Position numbers and translations under genes: made by a program. DNA of 13,392 nucleotides from an uncultured Bacteroides sp. (GTDB taxonomy: Bacteria; Bacteroidota; Bacteroidia; Bacteroidales; Bacteroidaceae), in assembly GCA_900544675.1 (NCBI GenBank), contig UQVZ01000063.1:1-13392 (forward strand), in the 5' to 3' direction. Each line of letters begins with the position of its first letter. The first letter of the stretch is position 1. The notes under the pieces are model-generated. The model was not told where the DNA came from. It did not search any database and saw nothing but the letters and a program-made list of their open reading frames with translations. Below are positions 6,461 to 13,342 of the stretch, piece by piece.

Positions 6461-7561
6461 ATGATACAGAAAATCACTGTAGAAGGATATAAGTCGATAA
6501 AAAACCAGACCGTAGAACTGCTTCCTATAAACTTGCTGATTGGCGGAAACGGTATAGGGAAAAGTAATTTTATCTCTGTTTTTACATTGATACGCAATTT
6601 GTATGAGCAAAATCTCCAACATTATGTGTTGGTGAAAGGAGGAGCGGACGCTTTACTGTATATGGGTAAAAAAGAAACGAATCATATCTGTTTTGATTTG
6701 TTTTTTGCGGAATCCGGTAAAGAGGCTCATAATCGTTTTATTGTTAATCTGAAAGAAGCGCAGGATTCTTTGTTTATCGAACGCATTGAAACTGCTTTCA
6801 GAAACGAATCGGTTTGGCATAAACAGTTGTATGAGACTAATAAACAGGAATCATCTTTTAAAAGTGACCTTAAAATCGACCTTGCAGAGCAGGCATATTA
6901 TGTAAACAGTCTTTTGCGTGAGTTTGAAGTATATCATTTTCATGATACGGGAGACCGTTCTCCGATGAAGGGTAAATGCAATGTAGATGATAATGTCAGC
7001 TTGAAGAATGACGGTTCGAACATAGCGGCTTTTCTTTATTATCTGAAAGAAAAATATCCCAAACATTTTATGCGGATTGAAAAGACCGTAGCTTCTGTTT
7101 CTCCTTTTTTTGAAGGATTCAGTCTGATGCCAAACCGTTTGAATGAACAGATGATTCAGTTGGAGTGGAAACAACGGGGAGCTGTTGATACTTATTTCAA
7201 TGCTTACCAGCTTTCTGATGGAACGTTGCGTTTCATTTGCCTTGCCACTTTGTTGTTGCAACCCAATTTGCCGAAAACCATTATTATTGATGAACCCGAA
7301 CTTGGATTGCATCCGGTAGCTGTCAATAAGTTGGCTTCTTTGATAAAAAAAGCATCTGTCGAAGCACAGGTTATCGTTTCCACCCAATCGGTGAATCTGG
7401 TTGATAATTTTAATCCGGAAGACATCATTGTTGTGGACAGGAAAGATAATGCATCGGTTTTTAACCGACTGGATGCAGACAATCTTCGGACGTGGCTGGA
7501 AGATTATAGTTTGGGAGAAATTTGGGAAAAGAATGTCATCGGCGGGCAGCCTTTAAATTGA
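6461..7561 (+). CDS. OLD/RecF-type AAA ATPase (AAA_21, COG4637-like)
   Basis: A 366-residue ABC-class ATPase of the kind found with nuclease-like partners. Visible elements are Walker A GGNGIGKS (28-35) after an N-terminal TVEGYKSIKNQTVEL, the signature LSDGT (251-255), Walker B TIIIDEPELGLHP (273-285), and STQS (307-310) at the switch position, where many relatives have His. There is no zinc hook or long coiled coil, and no fused TOPRIM domain, unlike full OLD nucleases. The TOPRIM-like activity is instead encoded by the next gene, 7 nt downstream. Base composition is clearly lower in G+C than the neighbours (20 of 60 bases at 6541-6600 against 31 of 60 in enolase at 12301-12360), which suggests transfer. 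The biological role is inferred only from the family. Confidence 0.9.
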   Translation: MIQKITVEGYKSIKNQTVELLPINLLIGGNGIGKSNFISVFTLIRNLYEQNLQHYVLVKGGADALLYMGKKETNHICFDLFFAESGKEAHNRFIVNLKEAQDSLFIERIETAFRNESVWHKQLYETNKQESSFKSDLKIDLAEQAYYVNSLLREFEVYHFHDTGDRSPMKGKCNVDDNVSLKNDGSNIAAFLYYLKEKYPKHFMRIEKTVASVSPFFEGFSLMPNRLNEQMIQLEWKQRGAVDTYFNAYQLSDGTLRFICLATLLLQPNLPKTIIIDEPELGLHPVAVNKLASLIKKASVEAQVIVSTQSVNLVDNFNPEDIIVVDRKDNASVFNRLDADNLRTWLEDYSLGEIWEKNVIGGQPLN

Positions 7562-7568
7562 TACCTAT

Positions 7569-8237
7569 ATGAAAAGAGTCGTGTTTGTAGTTGAAGGTGA
7601 TACCGAAGTCAGTTTTATTCAAAAGTGCATCATTCCTTATTTATATAAGAGAGGTTTTAGAAATCCGATGAATGCCCAAAAGATATTGACGAACCGTAAA
7701 CTACATAAAAAGGGTGGAAATGTAGGATTCGAGTATTTAAAGAATGATGTGAGACGAATAGCTGCTACAGGTGATGTATTGATTACGACATTGCTCGATT
7801 TCTTCAGGCTTCCTACAGATTATCCCGGTTATACGACCGATAGCCTTCGATTGGCAGATATAGAATCGGCAATCAGAGGCGAAATGGGAAAAGTTATGGA
7901 TGTATCTTGTTTTTTGCCTTATATCCAACGCCATGAAATAGAATCTTTGATGTACACAAAGATGGATGGATTTGATTTGGTAATAGATGACAGGCAAGCT
8001 TTAGACCGTTTACAGGAAATTATAGACTCGTATCCGAATCCTGAAGACATAAACGGAGGTGCAGATACAGCCCCTTCTAAAAGATTGATGAAGATATTTC
8101 CTTCTTATCAGAAAACAGTGGATGGAGAAATGATTCTCGAAATGTTGGACATAGATGATATCCGTAGTAAATGTCCTCGATTTAATGAATGGTTGAGTAA
8201 ATTGGAAGAGGGATTGAAACGGGATTATTTTGTGTGA
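7569..8237 (+). CDS. DUF4276 family protein (TOPRIM-like)
   Basis: A 222-residue protein with the features of DUF4276. It has a first strand and acidic motif VVFVVEGDTE (4-13, with E9), an Asp at the end of a second hydrophobic strand in ITTLLDFFRLP (72-82, D77), the family block FLPYIQRHEIESLMY (115-129), and TAPSKRLMKIFPSY (167-180). The Glu...Asp arrangement resembles a TOPRIM catalytic site, so a metal-dependent nuclease function is plausible but unproven. It is translated almost coupled to the ATPase gene (7-nt gap) and shares its AT-rich composition, so the two are very likely one operon and one functional pair. Confidence 0.88.
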   Translation: MKRVVFVVEGDTEVSFIQKCIIPYLYKRGFRNPMNAQKILTNRKLHKKGGNVGFEYLKNDVRRIAATGDVLITTLLDFFRLPTDYPGYTTDSLRLADIESAIRGEMGKVMDVSCFLPYIQRHEIESLMYTKMDGFDLVIDDRQALDRLQEIIDSYPNPEDINGGADTAPSKRLMKIFPSYQKTVDGEMILEMLDIDDIRSKCPRFNEWLSKLEEGLKRDYFV

Positions 8238-8276
8238 TTATCAAAGGAACTTTGTAGGGTATCATAGGAAATAGTG

Positions 8277-8648
8277 ATGTTCTTAAAAATGAGACATATT
8301 ATGATTCTATCGGGCATTATTTTTATGTCCGTCGCTTGTATCTCTCAGCCGGAAGAGAAAAGGGGAAATAGTCCTTTTTCTTTTCCGGTCGAGAGTATGG
8401 AAGATGCCGCTTCTCCCGACTCGATGTGTTGGGAACGTTGGCTATTGCAACAAGATACTTTAGAAGCTTCGGAAGAATCGGTACCGGCACCCCGAAAGCG
8501 TATTCATATTGATATGCCAAGCGAAGCGAAACCACGCAAACGAGTCAACATCTACGATTATTACCAGGACCATCTGGATGATTATCAGGCAGACCCTGAG
8601 GACGAAATCACTTTCGACCCGGAGATATTCGATTTCTTGGATGATTGA
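8277..8648 (+). CDS. small putative lipoprotein, unknown function
   Basis: A 123-residue protein I do not recognise. The N-terminus has basic residues (MFLKMRH), a hydrophobic stretch and a probable lipobox ending SVAC at residue 21. The acidic residues soon after the Cys (SQPEE) are compatible with Bacteroidetes surface export. The rest is polar and acidic, with two related segments, PRKRIHIDMP and PRKRVNIYDYY, and a tail of Asp, Glu and Phe (DPEIFDFLDD). AGGAAA at 8266-8271 with a 5-nt spacer supports the ATG at 8277; the ATG at 8289 is an alternative. It starts 39 nt after the DUF4276 gene without a visible promoter, so it may be co-transcribed with the cassette, but its composition is more like the core genome. 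Confidence 0.65.
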   Translation: MFLKMRHIMILSGIIFMSVACISQPEEKRGNSPFSFPVESMEDAASPDSMCWERWLLQQDTLEASEESVPAPRKRIHIDMPSEAKPRKRVNIYDYYQDHLDDYQADPEDEITFDPEIFDFLDD

Positions 8649-8762
8649 GTTTCAATAAATCAATTGATATATAGTGGAATTATATGATAATGTGTCTATC
8701 GGCTTTTGTTTACCAGGCAAAAACCTGGATTCAACCGTATGTTTTTATGCATGCAAATTTAG

Positions 8763-8872
8763 TTTCACCCTGTTTCAAAAAGCTGAAACACTTGTTTTAA
8801 CCGGTTGAAACAAGTGTTTTACCTAGGTGAAACAACTGTTTCACTTAACTGAAACTCCTGAAACAAATAGAT
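8763..8872. repeat. 22-bp-period palindromic repeat array
   Basis: Three clear units start at 8785, 8807 and 8829: GAAACACTTGTTTT, GAAACAAGTGTTTT and GAAACAACTGTTTC, each followed by an 8-bp, mostly self-complementary spacer (AACCGGTT, ACCTAGGT, ACTTAACT). Degenerate units flank them at 8763 and 8851. Each core contains the palindrome AAACAnnTGTTT, and 8827-8844 is a perfect 18-bp palindrome with a 2-nt centre. The whole array is also roughly palindromic about 8813. There are no spacers of CRISPR length and no cas genes. Confidence 0.85.
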
Positions 8873-8948
8873 GTGTCGGAGTGGTCTTCTGCTTGAGTTG
8901 TGCCGAACATAAGGAAGAGCTTTGTTATTATACGAAACGTGAAGGCAT

Positions 8949-8973
8949 AAAAAAAGGAGTACCGCTGTACTCC
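8949..8973 (-). terminator. intrinsic terminator of small RNA copy 2
   Basis: A perfect 7-bp stem, 4-nt loop and seven T residues on the minus strand, identical to copy 1. Confidence 0.8.
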
Positions 8974-9012
8974 AACCTTTGTTAACCTTAAATCTAATAC
9001 TATGAAAAACAC
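8949..9012 (-). ncRNA. putative small RNA, copy 2
   Basis: The same predicted transcript as copy 1, read leftward from just below the -7 element at 9017-9024 to the T-run at 8949-8955. The terminator stem is GGAGTAC (8956-8962) and GTACTCC (8967-8973). The transcribed sequence is identical to copy 1. Start and existence of the transcript are inferred. Confidence 0.55.
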
Positions 9013-9016
9013 ATTG

Positions 9017-9047
9017 CAAAGGTACGGACTTTTCCGGAACTTGCAAA
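9017..9047 (-). promoter_or_regulatory. promoter of small RNA copy 2
   Basis: The minus strand reads TTTG, 19 nt, TACCTTTG, an exact match to the Bacteroides consensus at both elements. Confidence 0.75.
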
Positions 9048-9091
9048 TGTTTTCGCTATAAAAATGTGTTTTATAACACGTTTTAAGAAAT

Positions 9092-9128
9092 TGCCTTATC
9101 TGCTCAAAGGTATTTAACAGATAAGGCA
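9092..9128. terminator. 11-bp stem downstream of the SulP gene
   Basis: TGCCTTATCTG (9092-9102) and CAGATAAGGCA (9118-9128) are exact complements with a 15-nt loop. T-rich sequence follows on both strands (TTCTTTT on plus, ATTTCTT on minus), so it could stop transcription both ways between the convergent genes. Its inner arm overlaps the end of RNA unit copy 2. Confidence 0.55.
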
Positions 9129-9161
9129 TTCTTTTGTAGGGGGGCTATCTTATAGCGGGCT

Positions 9162-10847
9162 TCATCCGACACCCAATTCTTTCCGCGCTACGTCGAGCGC
9201 TTCATTGATGTTGCTACAGATGTTTTCTTTTCCCAGTAGGGCATAGAAGCCTGAATGTTCCAATACCGCGTGTACCCGGGGATTTACGCCCGAAAGGATG
9301 ATGTGGATGTTTTCTTTTTGCGACATCTCGCAGAGGGTGGTCAGGTTATGGATGCCTGTAGAGTCGATAAACGGCACTTTACGCATCCGGATGATACGGA
9401 TTTGAGGGCGGTCCCCCAAGCGTGCCATTATTTCCTCGAATTTAGTGGCTATGCCGAAGAAATAAGGACCGTTGATTTCGTACACCTCTACGCCTTCGGG
9501 GATAGAGAGATGCTCTTCGTGGGTCTCTACATCCGATTCCTTGTTGGGGTCGATTTCATCGGTGATAACCGAGATTTGCGTGGTCTCCATCACACGTTTC
9601 ATAAACGATACGCAGGCAATCACCAGTCCCACTTCGATAGCTACGGTAAGGTCGAATATCACGGTCAGGAAGAAGGTGATGAGCAACACGGTGACATCGG
9701 ATTTCGGATTTTTCAGCAAGCCTTTGAATACCCGCCAGCCGCTCATGTTATAAGATACTACCACCAGCACGCCGGCAAGGCAAGCCATCGGAATGAACTT
9801 GGCGAGCGGCATCAGGAATATCAGGATGAGGAGAAGCACTACAGCGTGGACAATGCCGGCTATCGGCGAACGCCCTCCGTTGTTGATATTGGTCATCGTG
9901 CGGGCAATGGCTCCCGTGGCCGGTATTCCGCCAAAGATGGGCGATACGAAGTTGGCTATGCCCTGTGCCACCAGCTCGGTGTTCGAGTCGTGATGGTCTC
10001 CTATGACACCGTCGGCTACGGTAGCGGAAAGCAATGACTCGATGGCACCCAGCACGGCAATGGTTATTGCCACGGGGAAAAGATTCTTGATAGCTTCCCA
10101 GTCGAGCGAAGGTACGGCGGCTTCGGGCAATTGTGCCTGGATGCTGAAACGGTCTCCGATGGTATCGATACACGTGATTCCTCCGTATATCTTCATCAGA
10201 TATACCGCCACCGTAACAAGAATAATCGCCACCAGCGAGCCGGGAATCTTTTTCGAAAACTTGGGAGTGAGTGCGATAATGGCTATGCTGACGATGCTTA
10301 CCAGGAAGTTCCACCAATTGACGGTATCGAAATGGTGGATATAGAGTATCCACTTGCCGATGAAATCGCCCGGCACCTTCTCGCCTCCGAATTGCAAGCC
10401 GAACACATCGGCTATCTGTGTGGTGAAGATTGTCACGGCGATACCGCTCGTAAAGCCGATAATGATGGGGTAGGGAATGAACTTGATGATGGTTCCCAGC
10501 TTGAATATCCCTAATATAATAAGGAGTATTCCCGCCATCATGGTAGCTACCATCAGCCCGTCGATGCCATATTGCTGGATGATTCCGTAGATGATGACGA
10601 TAAACGCGCCCGTAGGTCCGCCTATCTGTACCTTGCTTCCCCCCAGCAGAGAAATGATGAATCCCGCCACGATAGCGGTGATGATGCCTTTCTCGGGACT
10701 GACTCCCGAAGCGATACCAAAGGCAATGGCGAGCGGAAGCGCCACAATGCCCACGATGATGCCTGCCATCAAGTCGGTGGTAAAGTCCGTCTTGGTGTAG
10801 TTCCGAAGCGTTTCCGCCAGCTTCGGTCTGAATTGGAATGTCTTCAT
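9162..10847 (-). CDS. SulP-family inorganic anion transporter with STAS domain
   Basis: A 561-residue inner-membrane transporter of the SulP/SLC26 family. The membrane domain starts with TDLMAGIIVGIVALPLAIAF and contains the conserved IGGPTGAF stretch, followed by multiple hydrophobic segments to about residue 430. A cytoplasmic STAS domain follows, with the signature FIDSTGIHNL at about 493. The substrate could be sulfate, bicarbonate or another anion; the sequence does not decide this. The start is the Met of MKTFQFRPKL at 10847. A longer reading to 10910 would run through the predicted -7 element at 10886-10893. It is monocistronic, divergent from rubrerythrin, and followed by the small-RNA unit. 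Confidence 0.93.
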   Translation of the reverse strand: MKTFQFRPKLAETLRNYTKTDFTTDLMAGIIVGIVALPLAIAFGIASGVSPEKGIITAIVAGFIISLLGGSKVQIGGPTGAFIVIIYGIIQQYGIDGLMVATMMAGILLIILGIFKLGTIIKFIPYPIIIGFTSGIAVTIFTTQIADVFGLQFGGEKVPGDFIGKWILYIHHFDTVNWWNFLVSIVSIAIIALTPKFSKKIPGSLVAIILVTVAVYLMKIYGGITCIDTIGDRFSIQAQLPEAAVPSLDWEAIKNLFPVAITIAVLGAIESLLSATVADGVIGDHHDSNTELVAQGIANFVSPIFGGIPATGAIARTMTNINNGGRSPIAGIVHAVVLLLILIFLMPLAKFIPMACLAGVLVVVSYNMSGWRVFKGLLKNPKSDVTVLLITFFLTVIFDLTVAIEVGLVIACVSFMKRVMETTQISVITDEIDPNKESDVETHEEHLSIPEGVEVYEINGPYFFGIATKFEEIMARLGDRPQIRIIRMRKVPFIDSTGIHNLTTLCEMSQKENIHIILSGVNPRVHAVLEHSGFYALLGKENICSNINEALDVARKELGVG

Positions 10848-10885
10848 ATACCTATTGAAAAATTTAAAATAATAAAAAAGAAGTG

Positions 10886-10893
10886 CAAAAGTA
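10886..10893 (-). promoter_or_regulatory. -7 element of the SulP gene
   Basis: The minus strand reads TACTTTTG, matching TAnnTTTG, about 38 nt before the chosen ATG. The -33 element is weak. Confidence 0.5.
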
Positions 10894-10977
10894 TATATTT
10901 CTTTGAACATAAACGACTATATCCGGGTTATTCTTTATGTAGAAGGTGATAAAGTCTTAATAGAATATAAAAGTTAA

Positions 10978-10992
10978 TTGTAATGATTACAA
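10978..10992 (+). promoter_or_regulatory. PerR-like 7-1-7 operator of rubrerythrin
   Basis: TTGTAATGATTACAA is a perfect 7-1-7 inverted repeat. It differs from the classical PerR box TTATAATnATTATAA at one symmetrical pair only. It is centred at 10985, about 36 nt before the expected transcription start, where a bound repressor would block the -33 region. The gene it precedes, rubrerythrin, is a known PerR-type target in other anaerobes. Confidence 0.6.
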
Positions 10993-11008
10993 ATTTGAAT
11001 AAAATTAC

Positions 11009-11016
11009 TATCTTTG
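11009..11016 (+). promoter_or_regulatory. -7 element of rubrerythrin
   Basis: TATCTTTG matches TAnnTTTG and is followed by CAATG. No TTG is found at the usual distance; the -33 position is occupied by the operator-like repeat. The leader to the ATG would be about 40 nt. Confidence 0.6.
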
Positions 11017-11063
11017 CAATGTCGAAAAGAAAACAATGTCTAACCACTAAATAACTAACGATT

Positions 11064-11642
11064 ATGGGAAAAAGTATTAAAGGAACAAGAACCGAGAAGA
11101 ATTTGGGTATTTCATTTGCCGGCGAATCACAGGCAAGAATGCGTTACACTTATTTTGCCAGTGCCGCTAAGAAAGAAGGCTACGAGCAGATAGCAGCTAT
11201 CTTTACCGAAACCGCAGACCAGGAGAAGGAACACGCTAAACGGATGTTCAAATGGCTGGAAGGCGGAATGGTGGAAATCACAGCCAGCTATCCGTCGGGT
11301 GTCATCGGCACTACGCTTGAAAACCTGAAGGCAGCCGCTGCAGGCGAGAATGAAGAATGGTCATTGGATTATCCGAAATTTGCCGACATTGCCGACGAAG
11401 AAGGATTCCCCGCTATCGCGAAGATGTATCGCGAGATTGCCGTAGCCGAAAAGGGTCATGAAGAAAGATACCTTGCGCTGGCAAAGAACGTAGAAGAAGG
11501 CAAGGTGTTCAAGAAAGATGCCGAAGTGGTATGGCAATGCCGCAATTGCGGATACTTATTTGTAGGTACGGAAGCTCCGGAAATCTGTCCGGCTTGCTTG
11601 CATCCGCAGGCTTACTTCGAAGTGCAGAAGACGAACTATTAA
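11064..11642 (+). CDS. rbr: rubrerythrin
   Basis: A cytoplasmic non-haem iron peroxidase that reduces hydrogen peroxide to water, important for oxygen tolerance in anaerobes. The 192-residue protein has the usual two parts. An N-terminal ferritin-like four-helix bundle carries diiron ligands in ESQARMRY (E21), DQEKEHAKR (E54, H57) and AEKGHEERY (E129, H132). A C-terminal rubredoxin-like knuckle has C159/C162 and C175/C178 (CRNCGY and CPACLHP). The ATG at 11064 gives a full-length protein. It has its own promoter and a PerR-like operator, so peroxide-inducible expression is likely. Confidence 0.96.
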   Translation: MGKSIKGTRTEKNLGISFAGESQARMRYTYFASAAKKEGYEQIAAIFTETADQEKEHAKRMFKWLEGGMVEITASYPSGVIGTTLENLKAAAAGENEEWSLDYPKFADIADEEGFPAIAKMYREIAVAEKGHEERYLALAKNVEEGKVFKKDAEVVWQCRNCGYLFVGTEAPEICPACLHPQAYFEVQKTNY

Positions 11643-11652
11643 ATTGGCAGAC

Positions 11653-11671
11653 AAGACGCTAGAATCGTCTT
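11653..11671 (+). terminator. weak stem-loop after rubrerythrin
   Basis: AAGACG (11653-11658) and CGTCTT (11666-11671) form a 6-bp stem with a 7-nt loop, 11 nt after the stop codon. There is no strong T-run, so it is a doubtful terminator alone; the larger stem just downstream may do the job. Confidence 0.3.
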
Positions 11672-11692
11672 ATCCGATAGGATTTGAACGGG

Positions 11693-11756
11693 GAGGCACA
11701 GAGACGCAGGGTTTTCGGTCGGAAAAAGAAAGAAATACGTTGTGTCTTTGTGCCTC
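11693..11756. repeat. 16-bp imperfect inverted repeat, CACAGAGAC family
   Basis: GAGGCACAGAGACGCA (11693-11708) pairs with TGTGTCTTTGTGCCTC (11741-11756) with 14 Watson-Crick matches and two positions that become G-U in RNA. The core matches the centre of the inverted-repeat element at 5459-5558. It lies between rubrerythrin and enolase and may terminate the former. Confidence 0.7.
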
Positions 11757-11801
11757 TTGTCTTTATCCGGGAAAAAACCTGAAAATACCTACTTTAAGGT
11801 A

Positions 11802-11832
11802 TTGACGGAATGAAGGAAACTTTGCAATTTTG
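11802..11832 (+). promoter_or_regulatory. eno: promoter of enolase
   Basis: TTG (11802-11804), 20 nt, CAATTTTG (11825-11832), a one-base variant of TAnnTTTG, then about 36 nt to the ATG. Confidence 0.5.
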
Positions 11833-11868
11833 CGAACATAGAAAGCAACTTTAAAAATCAACAAACGT

Positions 11869-13149
11869 ATGAAAATCAAATCAATTATAGGACGTGAGGT
11901 ACTCGACTCACGTGGTAATCCTACGGTAGAGGTAGACGTAAAGCTGGAATCAGGTGTGATGGGACGTGCTTCAGTTCCGTCGGGAGCTTCTACAGGCGAA
12001 CACGAAGCCTTGGAACTTCGTGATAAAGACCCGAAACGCTATGGCGGCAAAGGCGTGTTGAAAGCTGTAGAAAACATCAATAAGGTGATTGCTCCGGCTC
12101 TGATAGGCTGGTCGGTACTGGAACAGCGCGCCATCGACAAGAAGATGCTGGAACTGGACGGAACAAAGACGAAATCGAACTTGGGTGCCAATGCCATTCT
12201 GGGCGTTTCGCTTGCCGTAGCCAAAGCCGCTGCCAATTACCTGAATATTCCGCTTTACCGCTACATCGGCGGAGTGAATACGTATGTGATGCCGGTTCCG
12301 ATGATGAACATCATCAACGGCGGTTCGCATAGCGACGCCCCGATTGCTTTCCAGGAATTCATGATTCGCCCTGTAGGCGCTTCTTCTTTCCGCGAAGGCT
12401 TGCGTATGGGTGCCGAGGTATTCCATGCTCTGAAGAAAGTGTTGCACGACCGTGGACTGAGTACTGCCGTAGGTGATGAAGGTGGTTTTGCTCCGTCATT
12501 GGACGGCACCGAAGACGCGCTCGATTCAATCCTTGCCGCTATCAAGGCTGCAGGCTACGAGCCAGGCAAAGACGTGAAAATCGGTATGGACTGCGCTTCT
12601 TCCGAATTCTATAAGGACGGCATCTACGACTATACCATTTTCGAAGGCGAAAAGGGCAAGAAACGTACTTCGGACGAACAAATCGCTTACCTGGAAGAAC
12701 TGATTAACAAATATCCGATTGATTCCATCGAAGACGGTATGAGTGAAAACGACTGGGAAGGCTGGCAAAAGCTGACCGCACGCATCGGCGGACGTTGCCA
12801 GTTGGTAGGTGATGACCTGTTTGTGACCAATGTGGAATTCTTGTCGAAAGGCATTGCGATGGGTTGCGCCAACTCTATCCTGATTAAGGTAAACCAGATT
12901 GGTTCGTTGAGCGAAACCTTGGATGCAATCGAAATGGCACACCGCCACGGTTATACCACGGTCACTTCACACCGTTCGGGCGAGACCGAAGACGCTACGA
13001 TTGCCGATATCGCCGTAGCTACCAATAGCGGTCAGATCAAGACCGGTTCGTTGAGCCGTTCCGACCGTATGGCTAAATACAACCAGTTGCTCCGCATCGA
13101 AGAAGAATTGGGCGACTTGGCGGTATACGGATACAAGCGTATCAAATAA
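11869..13149 (+). CDS. eno: enolase
   Basis: Converts 2-phosphoglycerate to phosphoenolpyruvate in glycolysis. The 426 residues are full length. Catalytic and metal residues are all in place: the mobile-loop SGASTGEHEA (38-47), H154 in GGSHSD, E163, E204 in GDEGGFAP, metal ligands D241, E288 (SIEDGM) and D315 (GDDLFVTN), K340 (ILIKVNQ), H368-R369-S370 (TSHRSGETED) and K391. The start at 11869 (MKIKSIIGREVLDSRGNPTV) is the standard one. It has its own promoter and a terminator-like hairpin. Confidence 0.98.
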   Translation: MKIKSIIGREVLDSRGNPTVEVDVKLESGVMGRASVPSGASTGEHEALELRDKDPKRYGGKGVLKAVENINKVIAPALIGWSVLEQRAIDKKMLELDGTKTKSNLGANAILGVSLAVAKAAANYLNIPLYRYIGGVNTYVMPVPMMNIINGGSHSDAPIAFQEFMIRPVGASSFREGLRMGAEVFHALKKVLHDRGLSTAVGDEGGFAPSLDGTEDALDSILAAIKAAGYEPGKDVKIGMDCASSEFYKDGIYDYTIFEGEKGKKRTSDEQIAYLEELINKYPIDSIEDGMSENDWEGWQKLTARIGGRCQLVGDDLFVTNVEFLSKGIAMGCANSILIKVNQIGSLSETLDAIEMAHRHGYTTVTSHRSGETEDATIADIAVATNSGQIKTGSLSRSDRMAKYNQLLRIEEELGDLAVYGYKRIK

Positions 13150-13171
13150 ATCTGTATAAAAACAGTTGTGG

Positions 13172-13206
13172 AAATAGGGACATTTCGTGGTGGAATGCCC
13201 CTATTT
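13172..13206 (+). terminator. terminator of enolase
   Basis: AAATAGGG (13172-13179) pairs with CCCTATTT (13199-13206), extended inward by CATT (13181-13184) and AATG (13194-13197). T-rich sequence follows. It starts 22 nt after the enolase stop. Confidence 0.6.
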
Positions 13207-13270
13207 TAAGTTTAAAACCGCCTTTTTTCAGGAAAATGAAGAAAAAAAGAGAAAAAAATCGGGAAATGTA

Positions 13271-13300
13271 TTGCAGGTTTAAAAAATAGTTGTACCTTTG
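13271..13300 (+). promoter_or_regulatory. promoter of tRNA-Asp
   Basis: TTG (13271-13273), 19 nt, TACCTTTG (13293-13300), an exact consensus match, about 43 nt before the tRNA. Confidence 0.75.
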
Positions 13301-13342
13301 CAACCGCAATCGAGAGAGATAGCAACGAAAGAAAAATAAAAT

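Larger units (their letters stand above)
8934..9119 (-). repeat. intergenic RNA unit, copy 2 (186 nt)
   Basis: Aligns gap-free to 449-634 with the same order of conserved blocks. It lies downstream of the SulP gene on the same strand, just as copy 1 lies downstream of nadA. The AAACGTG (8935-8941) and CACGTTT (9077-9083) heptamers are at the same distance as in copy 1. Confidence 0.8.
8649..9161. other. convergent intergenic region with repeats
   Basis: This 513-nt gap between the lipoprotein gene and the SulP gene contains no protein gene I can support. It holds a short CCAGG/CCTGG stem (8713-8728), the 22-bp-period palindromic array (8763-8872), the second copy of the small-RNA unit (8934-9119), and an 11-bp stem (9092-9128) likely to end sulP transcription. 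Confidence 0.7.

Noticed and set aside
8763..8872. CRISPR array
   Set aside because: The period is 22 bp with 8-bp palindromic spacers, far too short for CRISPR spacers, and no cas genes are present.
10848..10910. N-terminal extension of the SulP protein
   Set aside because: The extra 21 residues are encoded across the likely promoter and are not typical of the family.
11971..12447. 158-codon minus-strand frame inside enolase, and similar long opposite frames in other genes
   Set aside because: They lie within strongly conserved genes and have no family features or start signals; they are by-products of codon use.
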